The translations under genes and the position numbers were made by a program. The notes below the pieces were generated by a model. The model was not told the origin of the DNA. It saw nothing but the letters and a program-made list of their open reading frames with translations, and made no database searches. From Gammaproteobacteria bacterium (GTDB taxonomy: Bacteria > Pseudomonadota > Gammaproteobacteria > SZUA-152): 64,000 nt of DNA. How positions within the stretch are numbered: the stretch's first letter is position 1; the number at the start of each line of letters is the position of its first letter. Location of the stretch: NCBI GenBank assembly GCA_032250735.1, contig JAVVEP010000010.1, forward strand, positions 47,743 to 111,742, given 5' to 3'. Below, one piece after another: positions 1 through 8,959 of the stretch.

Positions 1-70
1 TTGGTTTGAGAATCTGGAGTGTGGTATTGATCGTATCAATCAACAATATTATACGGTGCCTTAACTTATA

Positions 71-169
71 CCTGGATCCGTGACTTAACCGCGGCGCCTG
101 GCACAAGCACTTGACTCCACAGGGGGTCAAAAAATGCCCGCTTACACGTTTAAACCACGGATTCAGGTT
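71..169. repeat. Split REP-like palindrome half-sites in a 425-bp gene-free stretch
   Basis: Bases 1-425 hold no convincing gene. They contain two halves of a palindromic motif that recurs elsewhere in the window: a left half at 71-94 (CCTGGATCCGTGACTTAACC then GCGG) and a right half at 149-169 (AAACCACGGATTCAGG plus flanks), separated by about 54 bases. Intact or nearly intact versions lie at 50679-50709 and 59349-59379. The family looks like a dispersed extragenic palindrome whose two arms have here been separated. Confidence 0.5.
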
Positions 170-425
170 ACACATAAACTGCCACGAATTCCATTAATCA
201 GCGCAGCCCACTGATAACGATTGCTATCTATATCAGCCGGCGATATTACACAGCCCGGGGTTGTTAAATTGCTGATGGATTTGCAGCATTCCCTTCTATC
301 GGCGGGTTGTAAATACAGCCCGTTGTCACTAACATCCCTTGCGGTTGCTGGGGCGTGTTCCCAATGCAGATCAGGCCGGGCGATTGATTCATTCGGTTAA
401 AACCATTTTATATATCGAGGAAAAT

Positions 426-977
426 ATGAATAAGAAAACTCTTTTAGGATTTGGCGTACTTGGAATGGCCGCGCTGTCGAGCGCGTTTTCGGTTAACGCG
501 GAAGTGCTGTATCAGGCAGTGGAGTCATCCACCTATGGGCAGGCCAACGGTGCCAATAGCGTTGGCGAATTCGCTGGCGTCAATGTAACGGTGGATGGTT
601 CTGACACAGCGCGGCTGATTACCCGCACCAGTACGGCCACTGGCTCCACCTTCTGGGCCGGCAGCATCCCTGCCAGCGCGGTAACGGTTCTGGGTGCGCA
701 TAGCATTTCGGTCCAGATCGATACCTGCTCGATTAACCCTGCTGACGGCTGTGGCTATGTCGATGCGACCATCACCGCCGATCCCAAGGACGGCGGCTTC
801 ATCACCGATGGGTCCCTGCATTACAACTGGAGCGGCCTGATCCAGACCGTCGCCGGCCCGACCCAGGTGCGTTATTCCGATGTCACCGGTTTCGTCAATG
901 GTGTGTCTCTTGACGGCGTGCGTGGCTTCCTGGGTAAGTACACCCGCGCCAGCATCATGGTGGAAACCGCTCAGTAA
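426..977 (+). CDS. Secreted protein of unknown function
   Basis: A 183-residue protein with a Sec signal peptide: KK near the N-terminus, a hydrophobic stretch, and probable cleavage after FSVNA at about residue 23. The mature part is rich in Gly, Ser, Thr and Val, as in an extracellular beta-rich protein, with two cysteines (DTCSINPADGCGY) that could form a disulfide. I do not recognise a family. ATG 426 is chosen over an upstream in-frame start because it has a GAGG ribosome-binding site and begins directly with the signal peptide. A GC-rich hairpin follows the stop, so it is probably monocistronic. The role is unknown. Confidence 0.75.
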   Translation: MNKKTLLGFGVLGMAALSSAFSVNAEVLYQAVESSTYGQANGANSVGEFAGVNVTVDGSDTARLITRTSTATGSTFWAGSIPASAVTVLGAHSISVQIDTCSINPADGCGYVDATITADPKDGGFITDGSLHYNWSGLIQTVAGPTQVRYSDVTGFVNGVSLDGVRGFLGKYTRASIMVETAQ

Positions 978-987
978 AACCTTGCGA

Positions 988-1013
988 CCGCCGCAGTCAT
1001 TCGGCTGCGGCGG
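988..1013 (+). terminator. Terminator-like hairpin after the secreted orphan gene
   Basis: A perfect 9-bp stem (CCGCCGCAG at 988-996 with CTGCGGCGG at 1005-1013) with an 8-base loop starts 11 bases after the stop of the preceding gene. The T-tract that follows is weak (CTGTCTTCTGG), so termination may be inefficient. Confidence 0.5.
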
Positions 1014-1130
1014 CTGTCTTCTGGTCAACGGTAATGGATATAAAGGATCATTAAGAAATATTAATGCACGAATAAAAATTGTCAGGGATGCTTTTTTTCA
1101 AAAGCGACCAACCCGCCGTCTATAAACAAT

Positions 1131-1201
1131 CTCCTCCAGCTCCTCCAGCTCCTATATCACCCGCAGCACCCGCAGCACCCGCAGCACCCGCAGCACCCGC
1201 A
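1131..1201. repeat. 9-bp tandem repeat upstream of the hybrid kinase gene
   Basis: Almost five head-to-tail copies of ACCCGCAGC lie at 1159-1201, preceded at 1131-1150 by two short copies of a CTCCTCCAG-type unit. No good ORF crosses them. They end 35 bases before the kinase start, so they lie in its promoter or leader. Confidence 0.75.
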
Positions 1202-1236
1202 TCTAAAGAGATCCACAGGATTGACGATATGATGTA

Positions 1237-3465
1237 ATGGATAAAAAGCAATCAGGGTTTAGCATGCCTCACAATATTTCGCGGGAATCGGACAGCGCAG
1301 ATACCATCAAAAGCTCGAAAGGGATTTTGATCCAGGGTTTCGGCTTTACCATTCTAGTCATCATCATTATGGCCGTGCTGTGGTTTCGGATGATCTCCGA
1401 GCATCAAATAAAGATTGATCAAATCCTCGAAGAACGAAATGAAACCCGGGCCGTTTTCACCATGCGCGACGCCGCCTATCAACGCGCCCTTATCCTGCAT
1501 CGAATGGCCCTCCTGGAAGACGAGTTCGACCGGGATGAGGAATACCTGCTGTTTAAAGAAAAGGCCGAGGATTTCATCAAGGCAAGAGAAATGTTTCTAG
1601 AGGCCATGGCCGAAGGATCATTTCCCAATGAAATGACTATCTGGGAGCAGGCGTTGCCTGACATACGAAAAGGATCAGAGGTCCAAACTGAGGCAGTGCA
1701 ATATTTGCTCAATGACGAAATGAAAAAGGCCAACACCCTGCTGCTCAACGATGTGGTGCCAACCCAAAACCGGGTTATGGGCAAGCTGACCGAACTCCTG
1801 GACGAACAACGAAGAAAATCAGAGTCCACGGTCAAAGAGATATCGGATAACAATAGATCCGGGCTGGTTCTGATGACCATTTTTGCCACATGGGCGGTTG
1901 TCTGGGGACTGGGGATCGGCATGTATACGATTAAGCGAATCACACGGGTTGAACAATCGCTACATGAGGCCCGGCAAAGGGCGCAGGATGCAGACAACCA
2001 TAAATCACAATTCCTGGCCAACATGAGTCATGAGATACGCACTCCCCTTACCGCCATTATCGGTTTCTCGGAAACCCTGATGGAAGACAAAGACAAATCC
2101 GGGGATTGGAACAGCTATTTGGGCAGCATCGTTAGAAACGGCAAGCATCTGCATCAGTTAATCAACGACATACTGGACCTGTCCAAGATTGAAGCCAATC
2201 AATTGTCCATTGAACAGATGCCCGTCTCCGCCTGTCAGTTGTTATCCGAGATTGACTCTCTTATGGGCGAACGAGCCAGAAGCAAAGGTCTGAAATTCGA
2301 AATCATCGGCGAATATCCTATTCCTGAATTCATCCTCAGCGACCCTACCCGGTTAAGACAGATTTTGATAAACCTTTGCGGCAATGCCATAAAATTCACC
2401 GCCGATGGCCGGGTAACGCTGCGCGTGAAATATCAAAAAGATGTCAATCAAATGGAATTCAATGTGGAAGACAGCGGCATCGGCATGAGCAGCGAACAGA
2501 TCAGCGAGCTATTCAAGCCCTTCAAGCAGGCCGATGCCTCGACCACACGAAAATTCGGCGGAACGGGGCTGGGACTATATATTTCCAAACAATTATCAGA
2601 ACGGCTCGGAGGCAGTCTCTGTGTTGAAAGCCTGCCAGGTGTTGGCAGCCGATTCAGCGTGTTAATCAATACCGGCGATATCTCACGGGGCGGCTGGATA
2701 AATTCAAGAGAAGAGGCGTCAACCAAAGCCGACGCGATATACAGCGATACAACTATTCCAAAATTAACCGGAAATGTGTTGTTGGCGGAGGATAATCCCG
2801 ATAATCAGCAACTGATATCCCTGCATATCAACAAGACAGGCGCCAATGTCACGATCGTTGAAAATGGCAAACTCGCGGTAAAAGAGGGTTTAACGGGGAA
2901 CTTCGACTTGATCCTGATGGACATGCAAATGCCCATCATGGGTGGCATTGAAGCCATTAAGAAACTACGTGACGCAAACTGCATGACTCCCATAGCCACT
3001 TTGACGGCCAACGCCATGAAAGAGGATGTCGAAAAATCGGAAAAAGCCGGCGCAACGGATTTCCTGACCAAACCCATTAATAAAAATGAATTTTATTCGG
3101 TGCTGGGCAAGTATCTAACATCAGCAGAAGTCTTGCAGACCCGGCTGAATCCTCCAACATCGATTCAACCAGCAAAGATATATGATGAAGACATTCAGGA
3201 TCTGGTGGAAATGTATGCGGAGCGGTTGCCGGAAACGGGATACCGCATTGAGCGTTTACTTAACGCCAAACAATGGGATGACATCCGGCATGAAATACAC
3301 CAACTCAAGGGCACTGGCGGCGCCTTCGGATTTCCCGAGATCACCGAACAATGCATCGATATAGAGCAAAAGATTAAAACTGATGACCTGGAATCGGCCG
3401 CGCAACTCATTAGAACCTTCATCGAGAACAATCTGCGAAGCGTGGACAATAATATCGCGAACTGA
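1237..3465 (+). CDS. Membrane-bound hybrid histidine kinase (HisKA-HATPase-REC-Hpt)
   Basis: A 742-residue hybrid sensor kinase of the tripartite (BarA/ArcB-like) type. Two membrane segments (about 31-53 and 209-232) enclose a helical periplasmic sensor region. A HisKA domain follows (NMSHEIRTPL, phospho-acceptor His265), then a HATPase domain with N box (GNAIKFT), DSGIGM and GTGLGL, a receiver domain with Asp562 (LILMDMQMP) and Lys in FLTKP, and a C-terminal Hpt domain with His688 (HQLKGTGGAFGF). All phosphorelay residues are present. No response regulator is adjacent, so the output partner is unknown. The start is uncertain: ATG 1264 has a better AGGG Shine-Dalgarno than ATG 1237. Confidence 0.92.
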   Translation: MDKKQSGFSMPHNISRESDSADTIKSSKGILIQGFGFTILVIIIMAVLWFRMISEHQIKIDQILEERNETRAVFTMRDAAYQRALILHRMALLEDEFDRDEEYLLFKEKAEDFIKAREMFLEAMAEGSFPNEMTIWEQALPDIRKGSEVQTEAVQYLLNDEMKKANTLLLNDVVPTQNRVMGKLTELLDEQRRKSESTVKEISDNNRSGLVLMTIFATWAVVWGLGIGMYTIKRITRVEQSLHEARQRAQDADNHKSQFLANMSHEIRTPLTAIIGFSETLMEDKDKSGDWNSYLGSIVRNGKHLHQLINDILDLSKIEANQLSIEQMPVSACQLLSEIDSLMGERARSKGLKFEIIGEYPIPEFILSDPTRLRQILINLCGNAIKFTADGRVTLRVKYQKDVNQMEFNVEDSGIGMSSEQISELFKPFKQADASTTRKFGGTGLGLYISKQLSERLGGSLCVESLPGVGSRFSVLINTGDISRGGWINSREEASTKADAIYSDTTIPKLTGNVLLAEDNPDNQQLISLHINKTGANVTIVENGKLAVKEGLTGNFDLILMDMQMPIMGGIEAIKKLRDANCMTPIATLTANAMKEDVEKSEKAGATDFLTKPINKNEFYSVLGKYLTSAEVLQTRLNPPTSIQPAKIYDEDIQDLVEMYAERLPETGYRIERLLNAKQWDDIRHEIHQLKGTGGAFGFPEITEQCIDIEQKIKTDDLESAAQLIRTFIENNLRSVDNNIAN

Positions 3466-3869
3466 ATGGAGCCAACCTGTATCCAACCACTACGCGACCA
3501 GGCGACTACGGCGATTTTTCTATTCAGCAGCAATGAATAAAATCATCAGTAGAACAATATCCATCCGCGAAAAAAAGTGTCAGGATTACACTTTATCCGC
3601 ACAGCGACATATCCCCCCTCTCCACTCTCCTCTATTTTCACAGACTTTTTCTCTACGCCTCCCACAATCCAGGCCGACTAACCGCTATCGCTATGGTTTG
3701 TGCGCCCATGTCAGTGCGGTGCGCACTTTCCGGAAAACCTCATTAAACTATACTGGTGATTATCCATGCCGGTGCACGGCCTAAAACAGGCACAACAGCA
3801 TGAGAAGTCTACTGGCATCCGCCTGCTCACACGCTCACGGTGGATACCTGAAATCAGCGAGGAAGCAAC
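3466..3869. other. Intergenic stretch, 404 bp, no recognised element
   Basis: No conserved ORF, tRNA or clear terminator is seen between the kinase and the persulfide dioxygenase-like gene. The promoter of the latter must lie here; its ribosome-binding site (GAGGAAGC) is just upstream of ATG 3870. Confidence 0.5.
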
Positions 3870-4622
3870 ATGATATTTCGTCAATTGATCGAACCCGATT
3901 CCAATACCTACACCTATTTACTGGCCTGTCCTGAAACCGGGCAGGCGCTGCTGATCGACCCGGTGCTCGACACCTTGCAGCGTGATCTTGATGTACTACA
4001 GCAACTGGGGCTCAGGCTCGCCTATAGCGTTGAGACCCACCATCATGCGGATCATCTGACCAGTGCAGGGATGTTGCGGGAACGGACGGGGTGCCAGGTC
4101 GTTTACCCATCGATTGAAAAACCCGACTGTGCCGACATCGGCGTCACGGAGGGTCAGGCATTTACGATGGGCTCGGTTGAGCTGACGCCCTTATTCACGC
4201 CCGGCCATACCTCCCATCACCACGCCTACCTGTTGGACACGGGTACGCACAAAATGGTCTTCAGCGGTGATGCGCTGCTGATTGAGGCCTGTGGACGGAC
4301 CGATTTCCAGTCCGGCGATGCGGCCATGCTGTATCACAGCATCCATGAAAAATTATTTATTCTGCCCGGCGAGACACTGGTATATCCCGCACATGATTAT
4401 GAGGGCCGATGTGTTTCCAGTATCGCCCAAGAGAAAATACGCAATCCTCGCCTGGGCGGTGAGAAAAGCCTGCAGGAATTCGTCAGCATTATGCAGGGCC
4501 TGGACCTGCCCTACCCGCGCAAGATCGATTTCGCCGTGCCGGGCAATGAACAATGCGGCAAATGCCCACCGAATGTGCCGGATGAATACAGGGGACCGTG
4601 CGAACCGCATGAGCAGGGCTGA
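3870..4622 (+). CDS. Persulfide dioxygenase-like (ETHE1-type) metallo-beta-lactamase-fold hydrolase
   Basis: A 250-residue cytoplasmic protein matching the ETHE1/persulfide dioxygenase branch, which uses a mononuclear iron to oxidise glutathione persulfide to sulfite. The metal-binding motif is intact (THHHADH near residue 56), followed by GHTSHHHAYLL and FSGDALLIEACGRTDFQ, the typical ETHE1 block, and the distal His in YPAHDYEGR. The C-terminal block (LPYPRKIDFAVPGNEQCG) is also family-typical but extends into a cysteine-bearing tail (CGKCPP and GPC). It faces the thiosulfate-dehydrogenase-like cytochrome gene convergently, which fits a role in sulfur oxidation or detoxification. A GAGGAAG ribosome-binding site supports ATG 3870. 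The iron and persulfide assignment rests on family resemblance. Confidence 0.82.
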   Translation: MIFRQLIEPDSNTYTYLLACPETGQALLIDPVLDTLQRDLDVLQQLGLRLAYSVETHHHADHLTSAGMLRERTGCQVVYPSIEKPDCADIGVTEGQAFTMGSVELTPLFTPGHTSHHHAYLLDTGTHKMVFSGDALLIEACGRTDFQSGDAAMLYHSIHEKLFILPGETLVYPAHDYEGRCVSSIAQEKIRNPRLGGEKSLQEFVSIMQGLDLPYPRKIDFAVPGNEQCGKCPPNVPDEYRGPCEPHEQG

Positions 4623-4741
4623 GAGCCTGGTGTCTTGCGCACACGGCCCAATGCCCTTCCAGTGCAGCGCTTACCAAAAAATAATCACCATAAAGATAGA
4701 GCGCAGGATTTTACGGCACGATAGATATGGGGCATCCTCCG

Positions 4742-6313
4742 TCAGTGCGCTGTTGCCGGAGACAGGCCTCTTTCCTCCTTGGCGGGATTTTTGTCGGCAT
4801 CGGCCTTCGCCTTTTTGTCTAGCAACTTCTCAAGCGCTTCGGGCGTGCGACCGTAAAGACAATTCTCGTTATGGTGCTTGTCGCGGGTGTGCTCAACGCT
4901 TTGTACAAAACGCGGGTCCCCCGGGCGATCATGACTGTTCACAAATAGCGCCACATCCCAGGCCTCCTGATCGGTCAATGATCCACCTAAACCATACGGC
5001 ATGTTGGCCTTGATAAAACCGGCGGCAGTGTTGATGCGATGCATACCGGCACCCCAGTTGAATGAATCCTTTCCCCACAGCGGCGGGAAGGCATATCCAT
5101 TCTCAGTCGGGGTCCCCTGCCCGTCAGCCCCATGACATATCACGCAGCTGTTCGTATACACCGCCTCACCACGTTTCATGTCGGGCGTTTGGGGTGGTTG
5201 CGCCAGATTGAGAAAACCCTGACCGGGTAAGCGGGTTCCGGTCGGGGCACCGCTGGCGAGCCAGTAGTGATAGGTCACCAGTGCCGTCATTTCCTTGCTG
5301 TCCACCGGCGGCGCCTTTCCATCCATGCTGAACTGGAAGCACCCCTGGATACGGGTCTGAATGGTATCGACCTGCTGGGTCTTCGAGCGATAGGCAGGAT
5401 AGATGACATAAGCTGCCCACAACGGGGCCGAATAGGGTTTACGGCCATTATTGAGGTGGCAATTGGCGCAGTTCAGTCCATTGCCGACAAAGGCACTGGC
5501 ATGTTGTTGGGTATTGATGAAGATGCTTTTACCCAGCAGTACGGTATTGCCGAATTCATTGTCCGGAATTTCGCTTTCCGGTGGCGGTACAAACTTGACG
5601 GCTGATGTTGGCCGGCTCTCCTCTTTACTCGACACCTTTTTACTCGGCACCTTGCTCTGAAAGGCGCCGATATCGGCCGGTTCGGCACCCGTACGCGTCG
5701 TCAGGTACTGGGCGACGGCCTGCATGTCTTCGTCGCCAAGACTGTCAGACAATGCCTTCATCAGGCTCTGTGGATCATTGCGGCGCAGACCGCTTCTCCA
5801 GGCCTTCAACTGGGTGACAATATACGTGGCGTGCTGTCCGACAATCGGGGGGAATGCCGGTTCAACGCCCACCCCACCATTCACATGACACTTGAAACAC
5901 GGCGGTATGTCTTGCTCCCAGTCACCATTTCTTGCCAGTTCCTCACCACGCGCAAGGACGGCGGGATCCGCATCAGATGACGGTATTTTGGTGCGCGGCA
6001 AGCTCGCGTAATAGGCTGCGGCCGATGCGGCATCCTCGCTACTCAAGGCCTTGGCGATGGATGCCATGATCGGATTAGCGCGCGTACCCACCTTGAAGTC
6101 GGCGATCTGTTTGATGAAATAGGCCTGCGGCAAATGTGCCAGCGCCGGAAAACCGGCCAGCGGGTTACCCGCACCATCGACGCCATGGCAGGTAATGCAG
6201 GCCGTCGCGGCCCCGCTGCCCTGTGTGACGATGGCCGGCGGAGCGCCCACTGCTGTGGAGATGGCCGCAGCCATTAGGCTGAGCAGGAATAATACCGTCC
6301 TGATTGGTCGCAT
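4742..6313 (-). CDS. Tetrahaem c-type cytochrome with TsdA-like C-terminal half
   Basis: A 523-residue periplasmic protein. It has a signal peptide (cleavage near AVGA, residue 24) and four CXXCH haem sites: C39ITCH and C139FKCH in two small class I domains (cytochrome c4-like), then C282ANCH and C390VICH in a C-terminal region resembling thiosulfate dehydrogenase TsdA. In TsdA the first haem has an unusual distal Cys. Here Cys325 lies 39 residues after His286, in a RIQGCFQFSMDG context close to the TsdA block, and Lys435/Met438 lie 41 and 44 residues after His394. The natural reading is an electron-accepting c4-like module fused to a TsdA-like enzyme interconverting thiosulfate and tetrathionate. 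ATG 6313 is chosen because the signal peptide starts there. Confidence 0.82.
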   Translation of the reverse strand: MRPIRTVLFLLSLMAAAISTAVGAPPAIVTQGSGAATACITCHGVDGAGNPLAGFPALAHLPQAYFIKQIADFKVGTRANPIMASIAKALSSEDAASAAAYYASLPRTKIPSSDADPAVLARGEELARNGDWEQDIPPCFKCHVNGGVGVEPAFPPIVGQHATYIVTQLKAWRSGLRRNDPQSLMKALSDSLGDEDMQAVAQYLTTRTGAEPADIGAFQSKVPSKKVSSKEESRPTSAVKFVPPPESEIPDNEFGNTVLLGKSIFINTQQHASAFVGNGLNCANCHLNNGRKPYSAPLWAAYVIYPAYRSKTQQVDTIQTRIQGCFQFSMDGKAPPVDSKEMTALVTYHYWLASGAPTGTRLPGQGFLNLAQPPQTPDMKRGEAVYTNSCVICHGADGQGTPTENGYAFPPLWGKDSFNWGAGMHRINTAAGFIKANMPYGLGGSLTDQEAWDVALFVNSHDRPGDPRFVQSVEHTRDKHHNENCLYGRTPEALEKLLDKKAKADADKNPAKEERGLSPATAH

Positions 6314-6584
6314 TATCTGTCTCTCCATAAGGTATTGGACGCATTTCCATGGCATAGCAATTTAAGATTGCTCGCCCCGTCCTAAGCGACTATAGACCAA
6401 AACCCTGCAACTGCCCGCAGACCATCGCCGTTTCCTGACCGGCCCGGTTTTCACTTCCCCACAGTGGAGCCTGACATGCAATCGTGATAGTGATCCCGCC
6501 AAAGACGCAGATGATCACCCGTTAAAAACGTACAAATATTTATCGAGTTATATCGCCAGAGTGCGCATGGAGGTTAGCAAGCAT
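6314..6584. other. Intergenic region upstream of the tetrahaem cytochrome gene
   Basis: About 270 bp between the cytochrome gene, which reads away to the left, and the terminator of the next minus-strand gene. It should contain the cytochrome promoter. I see no clear -35/-10 pair, operator or ORF. Confidence 0.4.
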
Positions 6585-6607
6585 AAAAAAGGCCACATGA
6601 TGTGGCC
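6585..6607 (-). terminator. Rho-independent terminator of the duplicated-domain lipoprotein gene
   Basis: A perfect palindrome GGCCACATGATGTGGCC at 6591-6607 is followed, on the minus strand, by a run of six T (plus-strand A-run 6585-6590). It lies about 43 bases after the stop of the minus-strand gene at 6650. Confidence 0.88.
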
Positions 6608-6649
6608 TCCTGTAAACACGACAATGGTGGCGGTGCACCATAGGCCGGA

Positions 6650-7216
6650 TTAGTTCATACCATTGAAGTTTCTGAACTGCGCCATCAATGCCGTTGGCTT
6701 TTCCTTTTTGTTACTTTTGTTCAGCACATAGATCACGGTTTCACCTTTGGGGCCGGAACCGATGTCTGAAAAACGCAGGGCGGCCTCGCCGGTGTCGCGA
6801 ACCATTTTCATGTCTGCGTAGGAGCTGAAGACAAAGATGCGGCCTTCGGCGCGCATCTCGCCGTAAAAATTCGCCGGGGTACGCTTACCTTCATAGATGT
6901 CGATGGCAGGAATACCCGAGGTTTTCTTTTTGTCCGCAGCCGGCAAGCCAAACACCAGGGTCTCTCCTTTGGGGCCGGCGCCGATGCGGGTCAGGCGGAA
7001 CGAGGTCTCACCCAGCTGGAGAAACTCGTCGTAGGTGTGTTTATCGTAAAAAATATTGATGCGGCCATCTGCATGGACTTCCAGAATCTGCTCAACCGAT
7101 TGTGGTGTCGCCGCTGTCTGCGCCGCCGGCGGGTTCGTGGCACAGGCGGTCGTCGCCATACTGATCAGCATTAAACCGAGCAGACCTGCACGGCTGACGT
7201 GTGTCGTCTTTTTCAT
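6650..7216 (-). CDS. Putative lipoprotein with two copies of a small repeat domain
   Basis: A 188-residue protein with a KK-led hydrophobic signal sequence ending in TTACATN. The Cys is a plausible but non-canonical lipobox (T-T-A-C), so it is either a lipoprotein or a soluble periplasmic protein. The mature part is an internal duplication of about 60 residues: INIFYDKHTYDEF..FRLTRIGAGPKGETLVFGL, then IFVFSSYADMKMV..LRFSDIGSGPKGETVIYVL. Both copies share the core IG[AS]GPKGET[LV][VI][FY] and are followed by Lys-rich linkers. I do not recognise the family. It has its own terminator and is divergent from the diguanylate cyclase at 7565. Confidence 0.75.
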   Translation of the reverse strand: MKKTTHVSRAGLLGLMLISMATTACATNPPAAQTAATPQSVEQILEVHADGRINIFYDKHTYDEFLQLGETSFRLTRIGAGPKGETLVFGLPAADKKKTSGIPAIDIYEGKRTPANFYGEMRAEGRIFVFSSYADMKMVRDTGEAALRFSDIGSGPKGETVIYVLNKSNKKEKPTALMAQFRNFNGMN

Positions 7217-7564
7217 CGTCCTCTCCTATAAGAATCAAAATATACCGACGAAAAGGTTACATACCCTACATGACAAATTTGTGACATCCGTAGCTATCCC
7301 TTGGCAAAGTACAACGATACAGGCCAGGCGGTGATACCGGCCACGCATTGTTTACCGCCGTGCAGGCCATTTACCCGATATTTCATGCGGTATTTCCATT
7401 GCGTATCCCAACGGTAAAGCGAGGCTATTTTTGCGTTATTGGCCTGAGTCATGCGACACTTTGCGGCTTATTTGTTGTGACTGGCGCAGCGGTTCAGGAG
7501 GCCTTCCGGAGGCCGTGAGAGGCTGCGCCGGTGTATCTGGGATAGCAGGCACGATGGTCAAACT
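7217..7564. promoter_or_regulatory. Divergent promoter region (lipoprotein / diguanylate cyclase)
   Basis: A 348-bp gap between two divergent genes, so it must contain both promoters. No strong inverted repeat or consensus promoter stands out. An AGGAGAGG-type ribosome-binding site serves the minus-strand gene (plus-strand CCTCTCCT at 7221-7228). Confidence 0.4.
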
Positions 7565-8926
7565 ATGAACGAAAATCCGCATTCTCCACCCAATGATTTT
7601 ATGGATCTGCTGCTGGATGCTGTCTGCATGGTTGATCGTGACGGTTATTTCCGCTATGTCAGCGCGGCCAGTGAGCGCATTTTCGGCTATCTGCCGGAGG
7701 AGATGGTCGACCGGTCCGTGATGGACTTTGTCCATCCCGGGGACCGGCAAAAGACACTACAGGCCATCTATGACATTCTGGAGGGAGAGCCTAAGCCCTA
7801 TTTCGAAAATCGTTATGTGCGCAAGGATGGCAAGATCGCCCATATCATGTGGTCTGCCCACTGGTCGGAGTCACAACAGCTGCGCGTGGCGGTGGCCCGT
7901 GACGTCACCGAACGCCGGCATGCGGAACTGATGCAGGCGGCGCTATACGCCATCGCCGAGGCGGCTATCGCGCCGGGTGATTTGCAAACCCTGTTTCAAC
8001 GCATTCACAACGTGGTCAACGATCTGTTGCTGGGCACGAATTTCGCCGTAGCGCTCTATGACCCGGAAAAGGATGAGCTCAGCTTCCCCTATTATGCGGA
8101 CCAGTATCGCGTGGCACCGGCACCGCACAGGCTAAAGTCGGACATCCTGATTTCCCAGGTGATTCTCACCGGTCAGGCATTGCTGCTGACACCGGACAGC
8201 GCCGCCTCGGTGCTGTCGCAATTGGAGGTGGTGGCAAATCCGGTTGCACTGAACTGGCTCGGGGTTCCACTGGAATCTGCCGGTCGCGTTTTAGGCGCGC
8301 TTGTCGTGCAGAGCTATGCTGACGATGTATGTTTTACCGAAGAAGACCGGGAACTGTTGCTGTTTATTGCGGCCCAGCTTGCGGCGGCTATTGAGCGAAA
8401 GAGACTGCATTCCCGCCTGGAATACATGGCACAACATGATCAGTTAACCGACCTGCCTAACCGCATGTTGTTTCTGGACCATCTGCACAAGGCATTATCC
8501 AGGGCTCAACGGGAGCAGACCCGGCTGGCCGTTTTGTATCTGGACCTGGATCACTTCAAGCAGGTGAATGACACCTATGGACATACCGTGGGCGATCATC
8601 TGCTACAGGAGGTGGCGGGTCGCCTGCTGCGCTGCGTCCGTAAATCGGATACCGTAGGACGTCTTGGGGGGGACGAATTTATCATCCTGCTGGATGGCAT
8701 AAAGCAGCCTGAGGACGCCAACATGGTCGCCGAAAAAATCCTTGCCAGTCTGTCTGCACCCTATGCACAGGACACGCTGACATTGCAGATCATTCCCAGC
8801 ATCGGTGTCGCCATTTTTCCGGAGAACGGCGAGGACGGTGATCAGCTGATCCGCTACGCGGATAACGCGATGTATCAGGAAAAAAGCAACCATCGGCAAC
8901 ATAAAAAAGAAGCCCGTTCTATCTAA
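7565..8926 (+). CDS. PAS-GAF-GGDEF diguanylate cyclase
   Basis: A 453-residue cytoplasmic protein without membrane segments. Residues about 10-120 form a PAS domain (DAVCMVDRDGYFRYVSAASE, with a PAC-like block near VRKDGKIAHIMW). Residues about 130-275 form a GAF-like domain. Residues about 285-450 form a GGDEF domain with an intact signature (RLGGDEFIILL) and an RxxD product-inhibition site (RKSD) exactly five residues upstream. It should therefore make cyclic-di-GMP from two GTP and be feedback-inhibited. The PAS and GAF ligands are unknown. No ribosome-binding site is obvious before ATG 7565. Confidence 0.93.
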   Translation: MNENPHSPPNDFMDLLLDAVCMVDRDGYFRYVSAASERIFGYLPEEMVDRSVMDFVHPGDRQKTLQAIYDILEGEPKPYFENRYVRKDGKIAHIMWSAHWSESQQLRVAVARDVTERRHAELMQAALYAIAEAAIAPGDLQTLFQRIHNVVNDLLLGTNFAVALYDPEKDELSFPYYADQYRVAPAPHRLKSDILISQVILTGQALLLTPDSAASVLSQLEVVANPVALNWLGVPLESAGRVLGALVVQSYADDVCFTEEDRELLLFIAAQLAAAIERKRLHSRLEYMAQHDQLTDLPNRMLFLDHLHKALSRAQREQTRLAVLYLDLDHFKQVNDTYGHTVGDHLLQEVAGRLLRCVRKSDTVGRLGGDEFIILLDGIKQPEDANMVAEKILASLSAPYAQDTLTLQIIPSIGVAIFPENGEDGDQLIRYADNAMYQEKSNHRQHKKEARSI

Positions 8927-8959
8927 TCGCACTACACTACTCGAACTACACTAATCGCA

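Noticed and set aside
880..1125. 81-codon ORF overlapping the end of the secreted orphan gene
   Set aside because: Frame-shadow of the upstream gene and its terminator; no family resemblance.
1159..1201. Possible CRISPR array
   Set aside because: Repeats are 9 bp, head-to-tail and without spacers, so this is a simple tandem repeat.
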